A stretch of 26,159 nt of DNA. Source: CAZART01 sp964487555 (GTDB lineage: Bacteria > Bacteroidota > Rhodothermia > Rhodothermales > VXPQ01). The notes beneath the pieces were generated by a model that searched no databases, was not told the DNA's origin, and saw only the letters and a program-made list of their open reading frames with translations. Below are positions 1 through 7,957 of this stretch, in pieces (position 1 is the first letter of the stretch; each line of letters starts with the position of its first letter). The translations under genes and the position numbers were made by a program. Location: NCBI GenBank assembly GCA_964487555.1, contig CAZART010000075.1, forward strand, positions 1 to 26,159, written 5' to 3'.

Positions 1-505
1 CGTTCGTTCGGTCCAGCGTGATGTGCGCATCCTGACTGTGGACGGCGCGGTTCCGAACGTCGTAACGTGCAATGGCGGCGGCACACGCGTCGTTCTCGGG
101 AAAATGCCGTGCATACCCGGCCGCCGCCGCCGGACGCTCCTCATTCAGCCGCACGAGATGTACAATAACGCGCTTGAATCGCGACGGCGTCAGCCGGTGA
201 TAGCCGCCCACGTGCAGCAGAAACAACTTTTCGATCTCGGCTTCGAATTCGCCGGGCCCCTCTCGATCCACACGAGCAAAAAACACCTCTGCAAACGTGT
301 CGACGGCCTGGTGCAGCAGCGTGTCGTCGTCGATCTCGTCGCGTTTCGCGTGGATGAGACTCAGCAGTTCGGGCCACCGCTCCCGGTAGAGCAGATCGTA
401 GACGGTTTCCTGATTGACCACGGCCTCCATCGAACACATCACGTTACGTTCCGGCACATCGAGAACCCCAATGTACGGATCAGCGCAACGCGTTCCGACG
501 AACAT
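1..505 (-). CDS. Hypothetical protein, 3' end outside the window
   Basis: An open frame on the minus strand begins at an ATG at 505 and runs without a stop to the window edge, so about 168 residues are visible and the C-terminus is missing. The product begins MFVGTRCADPYIGVLDVPER and is a mixed-charge, apparently soluble protein with no signal peptide or membrane segment. It contains a helical-looking acidic stretch (HAKRDEIDDDTLLHQAVD) and later GYARHFPENDACAAAIARYD. I do not recognise the family. It lies 20 nt downstream of the tonB-like stop codon on the same strand, so the two may be co-transcribed. No clear Shine-Dalgarno precedes the ATG, and no alternative upstream start was found in the frame. 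The overlapping plus-strand frame at 23-529 is rejected because its product is poor in acidic residues and has no recognisable feature. Confidence 0.6.
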   Translation of the reverse strand, partial: MFVGTRCADPYIGVLDVPERNVMCSMEAVVNQETVYDLLYRERWPELLSLIHAKRDEIDDDTLLHQAVDTFAEVFFARVDREGPGEFEAEIEKLFLLHVGGYHRLTPSRFKRVIVHLVRLNEERPAAAAGYARHFPENDACAAAIARYDVRNRAVHSQDAHITLDRTN

Positions 506-525
506 TTCGAATGCCGCCGCCGCCT

Positions 526-1368
526 CTAGCTGCTCGTCAGCTGGAATCGCACCGGGATGGCCATGTAAGCGGCGACGGCCCGGCCGCGCTGCCGCCCCGG
601 TTTGAAGCGCTGCTTCATCACCGCTTCGATGGCGGCACTGTCCAGTGCTTTTCCAGGCGACTTCAGGATGGCCGGGTCCGACGGCGTGCCGTCGGCGTTC
701 ACCACGATCTTCACGACGACGAGGCCTTCGAGCTGCGCCTGGCGGGCTAACTGCGGATATTTGACATCTGAGGCAAGTTTTGCGGTGCCGCCGATCATTT
801 CGGGCAACTCCTCCACGATGACGAAAATCTCCGGCTCATCGTCCTCGTCCCCTTCCTCCGCCGCCATCTCGGGCGGCGGCGGCAATTCTACCGCCGCGGC
901 GAGATCGAGCGTCGCGTCCAGATCCAGCGCATCGTCTTCCAGGACGACGTCGTTCGGAACCTCGATGGGCACCGGCGGCCGCGGTGGTGGCGGCGGCAGC
1001 GTCTCTTGAACGGTCTGCGCGATTTCCTGGAGGGTCACGACATCCTGCTTGACGTCTGCCATCATCGTGGATGAGCCTCCGCGGAAGTCGATGTGTGTCG
1101 CGACCAGCGGAATCGAAATGGCTGCAATCGCCGCGATCTGAAGCGTGACGGCGTAGAGATGCTTTTGGGAGCGTGACCGCTCCGATCGTTCCTTGAAGCG
1201 CGACGCCAGCCAGGCTTTGTCAAACGTCGGTATGTCTTGGCCGCTCTTAGGCGCGTATCGAAATGAGCCGCTGTAGGCTCGCATGAAGTTTCCGACCAAA
1301 AAGTTCTTTTTCATGGGTCTGGACGAAGGGTGTTCGATATCCTCTTTGCTATGGCGGCCGCGACTCAC
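526..1368 (-). CDS. TonB family energy transducer
   Basis: This is probably the periplasm-spanning link that passes proton-motive energy from an ExbB/ExbD complex to outer-membrane TonB-dependent receptors. Reading the 280-residue product: a basic cytoplasmic N-terminus, one membrane segment at about residues 72-95 (LQIAAIAAISIPLVATHI), a proline-rich linker (LPPPPPRPPVP), an acidic spacer, and a C-terminal TonB domain. That domain is recognisable from YPQLARQAQLEGLVVVKIVV, a DG turn and a final KQRFKPGRQRG...MAIPVRF segment. The GTG at 1368 is preceded by an AGAAGG-like ribosome site. An ATG at 1314 (MKKNFLVGNFMRAY) is a good alternative start but has no ribosome site. No exbB or exbD is in the window. 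It is divergent from the operon carrying a TonB-dependent receptor at 7958, a plausible partner, though TonB proteins usually serve several receptors. Confidence 0.88.
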   Translation of the reverse strand: MSRGRHSKEDIEHPSSRPMKKNFLVGNFMRAYSGSFRYAPKSGQDIPTFDKAWLASRFKERSERSRSQKHLYAVTLQIAAIAAISIPLVATHIDFRGGSSTMMADVKQDVVTLQEIAQTVQETLPPPPPRPPVPIEVPNDVVLEDDALDLDATLDLAAAVELPPPPEMAAEEGDEDDEPEIFVIVEELPEMIGGTAKLASDVKYPQLARQAQLEGLVVVKIVVNADGTPSDPAILKSPGKALDSAAIEAVMKQRFKPGRQRGRAVAAYMAIPVRFQLTSS

Positions 1369-1771
1369 GTCGCCTTCTTTAGCTGCTGCCTCGCAGTACG
1401 CGATACGGACCGACGATTGAGAGAGTTACAGTCCACGTCCGTGCATCAAATGGAAATTCCGACGACGGCCGGACAGGACGTCCCAGTCGATCCCGAATGC
1501 AATGGCAATCAAAAGGGCTTGCGATTGTGCAATCTATCGCACCATCTTTGCGGCGGACCAGGCTCTTGGAGACCCCGTTTATTTGAAACCGTTTTCTGTA
1601 AAGAGCCGGAGAAAAGCGGTTTTATGAAGCGGCGGTTCGCGGCTTTTGCACTAAACTTTTCTTCTCGGTCCTCTATATTGCGCCTCTTATTCGAACGACC
1701 GATCGTCACTGCCTGGTAGGCCGGTCGACCCACCTCCCCGAACCGGCGTGTTTAGCGGCGGCGAAGTGATT
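1369..1771. promoter_or_regulatory. Divergent intergenic region between tonB-like gene and surface operon
   Basis: About 400 bp without a convincing gene separate two divergently transcribed units, so it should hold promoters for both. The stretch at roughly 1560-1700 is more AT-rich than the flanks. It contains the stem-loop listed separately and a TATATTG element near 1674-1680 that could be a -10 box for the rightward operon, but no well-spaced -35 or -33 element was found with it. Short open frames on both strands here lack good composition and ribosome sites. Confidence 0.4.
1586..1623 (+). promoter_or_regulatory. 12-bp stem-loop upstream of the surface operon
   Basis: The left arm AAACCGTTTTCT (1586-1597) pairs with AGAAAAGCGGTTT (1610-1623 region) over 12 base pairs with one bulged G, closing a 12-nt loop. 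A short T run follows. It lies about 150 nt before the first start codon of the operon. It could be a leader hairpin, a weak terminator-like attenuator, or a palindromic operator. The arms are seen directly; the role is inferred. Confidence 0.45.
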
Positions 1772-3958
1772 ATGCACCGTGTAGTAAGCACCATTGCCCT
1801 GTTGCTGATCGCAGCCTGCTTTGCCGCGGGCGCGCAGGCGCAGAGCACGTTCGAAGAAGCGGTCATCGACGTCGGCAACGTCGGTATCACCGTGACCAAC
1901 TCGGGCTTCATCGGCCGTGCCAGCGTGCGCAACGACCCGACCGGCCCGCCGTCCTTCGAGTATACGCTGAATAGCGGCGTAGAGCATCTCTTTGAAGGAG
2001 GATTGTGGATCGGTGCGATCCGGAGCGACGGCACCGTGACGGTACGTACAGGTGCCGTAACGTCGTCCGGAGGATATAGTCCGGGGGCGACGGGTTACGA
2101 GTTTGGCCCGCTCGAAGGCTTCACCGGCCGTTCCACCCTGCTTACGTCCGAAGTATTCACACGTCAGGCCGTCAGCCATCAAGACCTCCTCACTTCCTTC
2201 GCCGATACCTTTCGCGTCCTGCCGGGCACGAGCATTCCCATTCCCGATCCCGAAGGACGTCTCGGCATCGATGTCGACCAGCAGAGCTACGCCTGGAATT
2301 TCCCCTTCACCGAATCCTTCGCCATCGTCAACTTCGACATCATCAATATCAGCGATGCGACGTGGGACAGCGTTTACGTGGGCATTTATGCCGATCTCGT
2401 GGTTCGCAACGTGAATACCACACAGGAGGCCGGCAGCAACTTCTTCAATAAGAACGGGCTCGGCTTTCTCGATAGCCTCAACGCCATGTATGCCTTTAAT
2501 GCGGGCGGGACGGAAGAGACGATCAATACGTACGGGTCGATTGCCTTTCTGGGTGCGGAGTGGGAAGATCCGAGAACGGGACAACGACGGTTTTTCCATC
2601 CGAACGTCGCCGATCAGTACCGGCAGGACGGCTATGCCCCTCCTCGGGTAGATCCCCGGTGGTGGGGATTTAGCGGTGGCTCCGGTGAGCTCGCCCGCCC
2701 GTCGACCGACCAGGAACAATACCGCCGATTGAGCAGGCCGTATCCCAATCCGGCCAATTTCGAAACGGAAGAAGCGTTTCGGCAGGCGAACGAAGCATGG
2801 CGCGAACGCCTACGAACGGACGGGCAGTTCGCGGCCGGAAACTGGATTTCGCTGATACCCGTGGGGCCGTTTCCACGTGTCGCGCCGGGAGATACACTGA
2901 CGGTCACGTACGCGTTCGTAGGAGCTCTGAAGCCGGAGGAGTTTCAGGGCCAGGCCGGAAAGCCGGTCGACACCGAAGAGAGCCGGACCAACCTGAGGAC
3001 CAATGTCCTCTGGGCGCAGCGCACGTACTCCGGAGAAGACAATAACTACAACGGCATTCTGGATCCCGGAGAGGACGTAAACGGAAACGGCCGACTCGAC
3101 AGATACCTGATCCCCGAGCCCCCCGCACCGCCGCAGGTGCGGACCGAATTCGTTACGCGGACCGATCCCGAGACGGGCCGGGACAGGTCGGAAGTTATCC
3201 TTTATTGGGATCGCTCCGCCGAGCGGTCCATCGATCCCGTAACCGGCGATATGGATTTTGAAGGCTATCGCATCTATCGGTCAAATCCGGGCGACGACCG
3301 CGCCGGCAATATTCTCGACGCGGCCAGGCTGATCGCGCAATACGACAAACCAGGCAACCGAACCGGATTCAACAACGGTTTTGAAGAGATCCGTCTTGAA
3401 GAGCCCGTGACCTTTCCAGGCGATACCACGCGATACTGGTACCGCTTTGAAACCGGCGATCTCCTGGCCGGATGGCAGTACCTCTTTACAGTAACGTCCT
3501 TCGACACGGGCGATCCCGATGCCGGGCTTGATCCGTTCGAGTCATCCCGCGTAGCCAATGCAACGCGCATCTTTCCCGGTACTCCGCCGTCGTCCGACGG
3601 GGATCGCAGGGTCGGCGTGTATCCGAACCCGTACCGAGTGAGCGCGGCCTGGGACGGCGGGGGCGCGCGCACGAGAAAACTGAATTTCTACAATCTCCCC
3701 TCGAACGCGGAGATTCGCGTGTACAGCCTGGCCGGCGAGATCGTCGCCGAGATGGACCACGACGCCGATACGTATCGTGGAGACGTGCGCTGGTATGATA
3801 ACTTCAGTGCCGAAAACCGGCGCCATCCGGGCGGTGAGCATTCATGGGACATTCTCTCGGAGAACAACCTGAACCTCTCCTCGGGTCTCTATCTGTATTC
3901 CGTGAAGGATCTCGATTCAGGAGAAGTACAGCAAGGCAAGTTTGTGATCATTAAATAA
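1772..3958 (+). CDS. Secreted surface protein with FN3-like region and C-terminal sorting-type domain
   Basis: The ATG at 1772 gives a product of about 728 residues with a clear signal peptide (MHRVVSTIALLLIAACFAAGAQAQ). A GTG at 1748 would add eight residues that spoil the signal peptide. The first half is a beta-rich exported domain with many Gly/Thr/Asn residues. In the middle, NYNGILDPGEDVNGNGRLDR carries closely spaced Asp/Asn/Gly residues typical of calcium-binding loops. A fibronectin-III-like segment follows (EVILYWDRS...FEGYRIYRS, then WQYLFTVTSFD). The last 90 residues begin VGVYPNPYRVSAAW and end SSGLYLYSVKDLDSG...GKFVIIK, the pattern of T9SS-type sorting tails. It is the first gene of the putative operon and is likely secreted and anchored on the cell surface. 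The substrate is unknown. Confidence 0.82.
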   Translation: MHRVVSTIALLLIAACFAAGAQAQSTFEEAVIDVGNVGITVTNSGFIGRASVRNDPTGPPSFEYTLNSGVEHLFEGGLWIGAIRSDGTVTVRTGAVTSSGGYSPGATGYEFGPLEGFTGRSTLLTSEVFTRQAVSHQDLLTSFADTFRVLPGTSIPIPDPEGRLGIDVDQQSYAWNFPFTESFAIVNFDIINISDATWDSVYVGIYADLVVRNVNTTQEAGSNFFNKNGLGFLDSLNAMYAFNAGGTEETINTYGSIAFLGAEWEDPRTGQRRFFHPNVADQYRQDGYAPPRVDPRWWGFSGGSGELARPSTDQEQYRRLSRPYPNPANFETEEAFRQANEAWRERLRTDGQFAAGNWISLIPVGPFPRVAPGDTLTVTYAFVGALKPEEFQGQAGKPVDTEESRTNLRTNVLWAQRTYSGEDNNYNGILDPGEDVNGNGRLDRYLIPEPPAPPQVRTEFVTRTDPETGRDRSEVILYWDRSAERSIDPVTGDMDFEGYRIYRSNPGDDRAGNILDAARLIAQYDKPGNRTGFNNGFEEIRLEEPVTFPGDTTRYWYRFETGDLLAGWQYLFTVTSFDTGDPDAGLDPFESSRVANATRIFPGTPPSSDGDRRVGVYPNPYRVSAAWDGGGARTRKLNFYNLPSNAEIRVYSLAGEIVAEMDHDADTYRGDVRWYDNFSAENRRHPGGEHSWDILSENNLNLSSGLYLYSVKDLDSGEVQQGKFVIIK

Positions 3959-4077
3959 CGCATTCCCACCCCTGGCGAACGCCCTCTCGGGAAGGCGGCC
4001 GCATTCGGATTAACCGGACGCCGTAAAAAGTGAGGGCCATTATTATCAGTCACACACCATCCAATCGGAGGGACCTA

Positions 4078-6261
4078 ATGAACCGATTCGTTACGACGCT
4101 ACTTTTTGCCTGCCTCACGTGCCTGGCTATCATGCCCGCAAAGGCACAGGATGCGCAGCAGGTTACCATACGGCAGCTCACCGAGCTGACTCCCGCGCGC
4201 CTCGACTCGCTGAACCAGATCGGCGCCGATCTCACCATGCCCCAGATCGAGGAACTCATCGAAAACGAGTTGTTCGAGGAACGCGTCCAGATCACGGGCG
4301 TCGTGTTGAGCAATCCCCGAAATTCGGGCCTGTCATCCGCGACGGACGGATTTCCCACGCGCATCCACATCTTTGTTCGCGATACGAGTGCCGCCACGCA
4401 GGGCAACGCGGGTATGGGCATTCAGATCGTGGATGACCAGTATCAAACGACCGGTACGCTCAACCTCGCCGTGGGCGACGTCATCACCGTGACGGGAGCC
4501 GTCATCAAATTCGGGACGGCCCTCCAGGTCGATCCGGAAAGCATTACGCTAGAGGGACCGTACCAGTCGTTCGGGCTGCCGGATTCGATCCTCGATCCTG
4601 TCGAAGTCACGACCGCGGAGGCGAATCGGTCGCTCGGAGGCGGCCAGGTACAGGTCAACTGGGACAACCTCGGCGATCTGCGCGGCCAGCACGTCAGAAT
4701 CGAAAATGCGACGGTTCTCGTGCGAGATATCAGCGACACGGAGCGTCCGAACTTCCTCATTACTACCGATGGGGGCGAGACAGTTCTCAACTTTTACGAC
4801 GTCTCGCTTCGCTACCGAAACGACCGGGGCTCGGCCTACAATAACGAGGAATTTAACGTGCGTACGAGCGATGACGGCGATTTCTTTCCGCCGCCTGCCG
4901 GCTCGCTGATCAATCTGGAAGGATTCATAAACTTCCAGGGTGACGATCCGTTTGCTCGCGGCGTGCCGGACGGTGCCTTGCTGAGCATCATACCTTTCGA
5001 CGATGAAGATCTCGAAATCATAGAGGCGCCGCCGATCATCAGCAATCTGAGCTTTCCGGACTTCGTCCCCGCCGCCGACCCCGTTACGATCACCGTCGAC
5101 GTCGTTGCCGACCCGAGCCGCGAGCTCACAGACGTGACGTTCCACTATTTCACGTCGGCCGATCCCGACACCGTGAGTGTTGCGGCTACCGCCGGTGCCG
5201 GGGACTCCTTTAGTGCGGAGATTCCTGCAGTGGACGACGGCGAATTCGTGACATATTTCGTAACGGCCGAAGACAATACGGGAGCACAGGCTACGTCTGA
5301 GCCTCAGATGTACCGCGTTCTCGTCGGAGGCATTAATCAGATCGCGGACATTCAGATAACGATCGATGAAGGTCCCGGCGACAGCCCGTTCCATGGTGTC
5401 GTGGCGGATATGGACATTACGGCGACGGTTCAGTCGGCGCCTGGTTTTGGGGGGAGCGCCGTTGCCGGTTTCTCCGTCCAGGACGATCCGGATTTCGGTC
5501 CGTGGTCGGGCGTGCTGATTGAAGACTCTGATGCGACCACCGGTCTCGAGAAGGGCGACGTTATCCACATCACATCGGCTGAGGTCGACGAACTCTTTGG
5601 TGTGACGATCCTGCGCGACGTCACCTTCGAAGAGACCGGCTCGGGAGAAATTCTCGGCTACAAAACGATCAGCACGGACGCCCTGCAGAGTTCGTCCGTC
5701 GCGGAAGCGCACGAAGGGATGCTCGTCCGCTTCGAAGACGTGGTCATTACAGATGCCGACGCCGGATTCGGTGAGTGGGCGTTCTCGTCCGACGGCACTA
5801 CCGACAACCAGGTCTTTGCCGACGACGCGTCCCTCGAATTGACGTCCAGTTTTGCATCCGATACGTTCACCGATGGCGACGTCGTCGAGTTCATTCAGGG
5901 CGTCTGGTGGTTCTCATTCGGTGCATACAAGCTCGTGCCTGAGAGTATCGCTGATGTGGGTGCGATCATCGTATCCGCCGAGGACGAAGCCGTGCCGCAT
6001 ACGTTTGCGCTCGAGCAGAACTATCCGAACCCGTTCAATCCGGCAACGACGATTCGCTACGGCGTGCCCGAAGCGGCGAACGTTTCGCTCCGCGTGTTCG
6101 ACATGCTCGGCCGGGAAGTCCGCGTTCTTGTGGACGAGCAGCAGGCCCCGGGCGTTTACGATGTGACGTTCGATGCAGTGGGTCTGGCCAGCGGCGTCTA
6201 CCTCTACAAGCTGACGGCCGGTCAGAAGACGAAATCTCATACGATGCTGCTTTTGAAGTAG
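4078..6261 (+). CDS. Secreted OB-fold-like multidomain protein with T9SS type A sorting domain
   Basis: The start is the ATG at 4078, preceded by a strong GGAGG at a good distance. An upstream GTG at 4030 has none. The product is about 727 residues with signal peptide MNRFVTTLLFACLTCLAIMPAKAQ. Segments such as VQITGVV...VGDVITVTGAV (about 62-155), GQHVRIENATVLV...GSLINLEGFI (about 195-310) and the region around 430-620 (GDVIHITSAEV, EGMLVRFEDVVI) resemble the OB-like beta domains found beside extracellular nucleases. A periplasmic or Ig-like segment with a DPDTVS turn separates them. The C-terminus is a classic T9SS type A tail (ALEQNYPNPFNPATTIRY, VFDMLGREV, SGVYLYKL, ending MLLLK). No catalytic motif is seen. 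It lies 119 nt after the previous gene. A role in binding nucleic acid or another polyanion at the cell surface is inferred. Confidence 0.83.
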   Translation: MNRFVTTLLFACLTCLAIMPAKAQDAQQVTIRQLTELTPARLDSLNQIGADLTMPQIEELIENELFEERVQITGVVLSNPRNSGLSSATDGFPTRIHIFVRDTSAATQGNAGMGIQIVDDQYQTTGTLNLAVGDVITVTGAVIKFGTALQVDPESITLEGPYQSFGLPDSILDPVEVTTAEANRSLGGGQVQVNWDNLGDLRGQHVRIENATVLVRDISDTERPNFLITTDGGETVLNFYDVSLRYRNDRGSAYNNEEFNVRTSDDGDFFPPPAGSLINLEGFINFQGDDPFARGVPDGALLSIIPFDDEDLEIIEAPPIISNLSFPDFVPAADPVTITVDVVADPSRELTDVTFHYFTSADPDTVSVAATAGAGDSFSAEIPAVDDGEFVTYFVTAEDNTGAQATSEPQMYRVLVGGINQIADIQITIDEGPGDSPFHGVVADMDITATVQSAPGFGGSAVAGFSVQDDPDFGPWSGVLIEDSDATTGLEKGDVIHITSAEVDELFGVTILRDVTFEETGSGEILGYKTISTDALQSSSVAEAHEGMLVRFEDVVITDADAGFGEWAFSSDGTTDNQVFADDASLELTSSFASDTFTDGDVVEFIQGVWWFSFGAYKLVPESIADVGAIIVSAEDEAVPHTFALEQNYPNPFNPATTIRYGVPEAANVSLRVFDMLGREVRVLVDEQQAPGVYDVTFDAVGLASGVYLYKLTAGQKTKSHTMLLLK

Positions 6262-6278
6262 CCTGAGTAGTTTCCCAA

Positions 6279-6315
6279 GCGCGGAGGCGGCCACCATGGA
6301 GGGCTGCCTTCGCGC
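6279..6315 (+). other. Strong intercistronic stem-loop
   Basis: GCGCGGAGGCGGCC (6279-6292) pairs with GGCTGCCTTCGCGC (6302-6315) over 14 base pairs, two of them G-U, around a 9-nt loop. It sits between the stop at 6261 and the GTG start at 6341. No T tract follows, so it is not a typical intrinsic terminator. It may stabilise or process the operon mRNA. An ATG at 6296 falls in its loop, which argues against that ATG as the start of the next gene. Confidence 0.5.
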
Positions 6316-6340
6316 GCGGGGATCATTAGGGGAAGAGGAA

Positions 6341-7957
6341 GTGGATCGGAAGACTCTCATTCTGGCCCTGATAGGCGCGACGGCATCGGTCGTTGCCGGC
6401 ATTATCATTTCCGGCTGCGACTCTTCGATATCCGGATCGGCCCTGGAAAATCAGCCGCCGAACACGGTGATCAGCGTACGCGATACGTCGCTCGTAGATA
6501 ACCTCGAAGAGGAAGATCGACTCACGAGCACGATCTTCGCATCGTGGTCGGGCACCGACCCCGATGGTTTTGTCGCATCCTTCGAGCTGCGCTTCCATGA
6601 CACCGTTATGCGGCCGGGGCCGGAGGAAGGATGGATCCGAACCACCGCGAACGACTCGCTCATCCTCTTACCGATCCCTCGCGGGGAGCGCGCGGCAAAC
6701 GTCGTATTCGAGGTGCGAGCGATTGACAATGAGGGTCTTGTGGATCCCGATCCGGCCCGCACGGTCTTTCCCATCCAGAACAGCCCACCGACGATTCGGC
6801 TTAGCCAGTTCGACGCGCCGCCGGATACGACGTTCACCGTCGTCTCCTTTGCATGGACCGCGGACGATCCGGAAGGCATCGAGAACCTCGACCGCATCGA
6901 AGTGAGTCTCAATGACTCGACATCCTTTGCAGCGCTACCGCCGGACGTAGAATTCGTCACGCTTATTGCCGACAACACGGACGGACTCGTCGCCGATGCG
7001 CGCGTTTTCACCGGGCGAGGATTGCAGAGCACGGAGATCCGCGTGCCGGGATTGCGTCTGGATGACCGAAATACGTTTTACGTCCGCAGTGTCGATGCCA
7101 CCGATACGACCAGCACGCGGGAGGAATACACCTGGTTCGTGAAAGCCCCGAGAAGCGAGGTCCTTTACGTTAACGACTACCGGAAGAATACGCCGCGCGT
7201 GCGGGAGTACCACGCAGGCCTTCTCGAGGAGCATCTACCGGCCGGAATGCCCATCGACTACTGGGATATTTCGAAGCCGGATCTTTCGGACGTCGTCGGC
7301 AATCTTCCCCGTTCAAATCAGCTGCCGCCGAATGCCGAATCTATTCGTGAGACGCTAAGGCTGTTCAAGTATATCTACTGGGTCTCGTCCAATACCGTCA
7401 ACGCGGTCGGCGGTAATAACCTGCCCCTCGTTGCAAGTGTTACGGATCTCTTCTTTGAAGAAGGAGGCAAGATGATGGTGCATTCGCCCATCACACAGCC
7501 GCAGGATCCGGAGGCGAACCTCGCCAATCCGGCGATACTTCTTCTTCCGCTCTCTGATCTGCTGTTTCGTCCTGATTCTCTGCAGCGTCTGGAGCTTGGC
7601 ATTGGCGCTGAGATTGATCCGGTTTCCGAATTGCCGGGCCTCAGCGAAGCGTTGCCCCGGTTGAAGTCGCAGACGTTTTTGATCAACGAATTGCCCTACT
7701 TCGCGGAGGGAGCAAACACCGTCCCACTATACGATGCGAAGTATAGCTATCTAACCAGACGAGGCGACCGAGGGGCGTGGCCGGGACCGAACACGGTGGC
7801 CTCGATCAGCGCCGACAGCCGGGTGGGGCTATTTGGACTTCCGCTGATTAACGACCAGTCGGGCGAACCGCTCATCGTCGGTTTAGATGGCGACCCCGGC
7901 GCGGCGCGAGAAGCCGTTAAACTCATCCTTCGGAGTCTTGATTTTCCCGGCCGGTAG
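6341..7957 (+). CDS. Outer-surface lipoprotein with Ig/FN3-like repeats
   Basis: The GTG at 6341 follows a GGAAGAGGAA purine ribosome site and starts a lipoprotein signal (DRKTLILALIGATASVVAGIIISGC) with the lipid-acceptor cysteine at residue 26. The ATG at 6296 would add 15 residues and lies in a hairpin loop. The mature protein, about 510 residues, has two similar beta-sandwich-like segments of the type PPNTVISVRD...FASWSGTDPDG and PPTIRLSQFD...FAWTADDPEG, resembling FN3 or Ig-like modules. The second half (VLYVNDYRKNTPRVREYHAG onward, with KMMVHSPIT) looks like an alpha/beta domain with no family I can name. The stop is directly followed by the ATG of the TonB receptor, so it is probably co-translated and may be a surface-exposed partner of that receptor. 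It has no SusD-like features. Confidence 0.75.
   Translation: MDRKTLILALIGATASVVAGIIISGCDSSISGSALENQPPNTVISVRDTSLVDNLEEEDRLTSTIFASWSGTDPDGFVASFELRFHDTVMRPGPEEGWIRTTANDSLILLPIPRGERAANVVFEVRAIDNEGLVDPDPARTVFPIQNSPPTIRLSQFDAPPDTTFTVVSFAWTADDPEGIENLDRIEVSLNDSTSFAALPPDVEFVTLIADNTDGLVADARVFTGRGLQSTEIRVPGLRLDDRNTFYVRSVDATDTTSTREEYTWFVKAPRSEVLYVNDYRKNTPRVREYHAGLLEEHLPAGMPIDYWDISKPDLSDVVGNLPRSNQLPPNAESIRETLRLFKYIYWVSSNTVNAVGGNNLPLVASVTDLFFEEGGKMMVHSPITQPQDPEANLANPAILLLPLSDLLFRPDSLQRLELGIGAEIDPVSELPGLSEALPRLKSQTFLINELPYFAEGANTVPLYDAKYSYLTRRGDRGAWPGPNTVASISADSRVGLFGLPLINDQSGEPLIVGLDGDPGAAREAVKLILRSLDFPGR

Noticed and set aside
23..529. Plus-strand 168-residue open frame
   Set aside because: It is antisense to a better minus-strand frame, and its product has the Arg/His-rich character of shadow frames.
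1509..1733. Small minus-strand open frame in the tonB/surface-operon spacer
   Set aside because: It runs across the stem-loop and candidate promoter, has a Lys/Arg/Asn-rich product and no ribosome site.
1706..2719. Minus-strand open frame opposite the first surface protein gene
   Set aside because: Antisense to a clear coding region; composition reflects high GC and not selection.
4549..5712. Long minus-strand open frame (387 codons) opposite the OB-rich protein gene
   Set aside because: It lies wholly antisense to a gene with a signal peptide, ribosome site and sorting tail; its product is Arg/Val-rich with no domain or signal.
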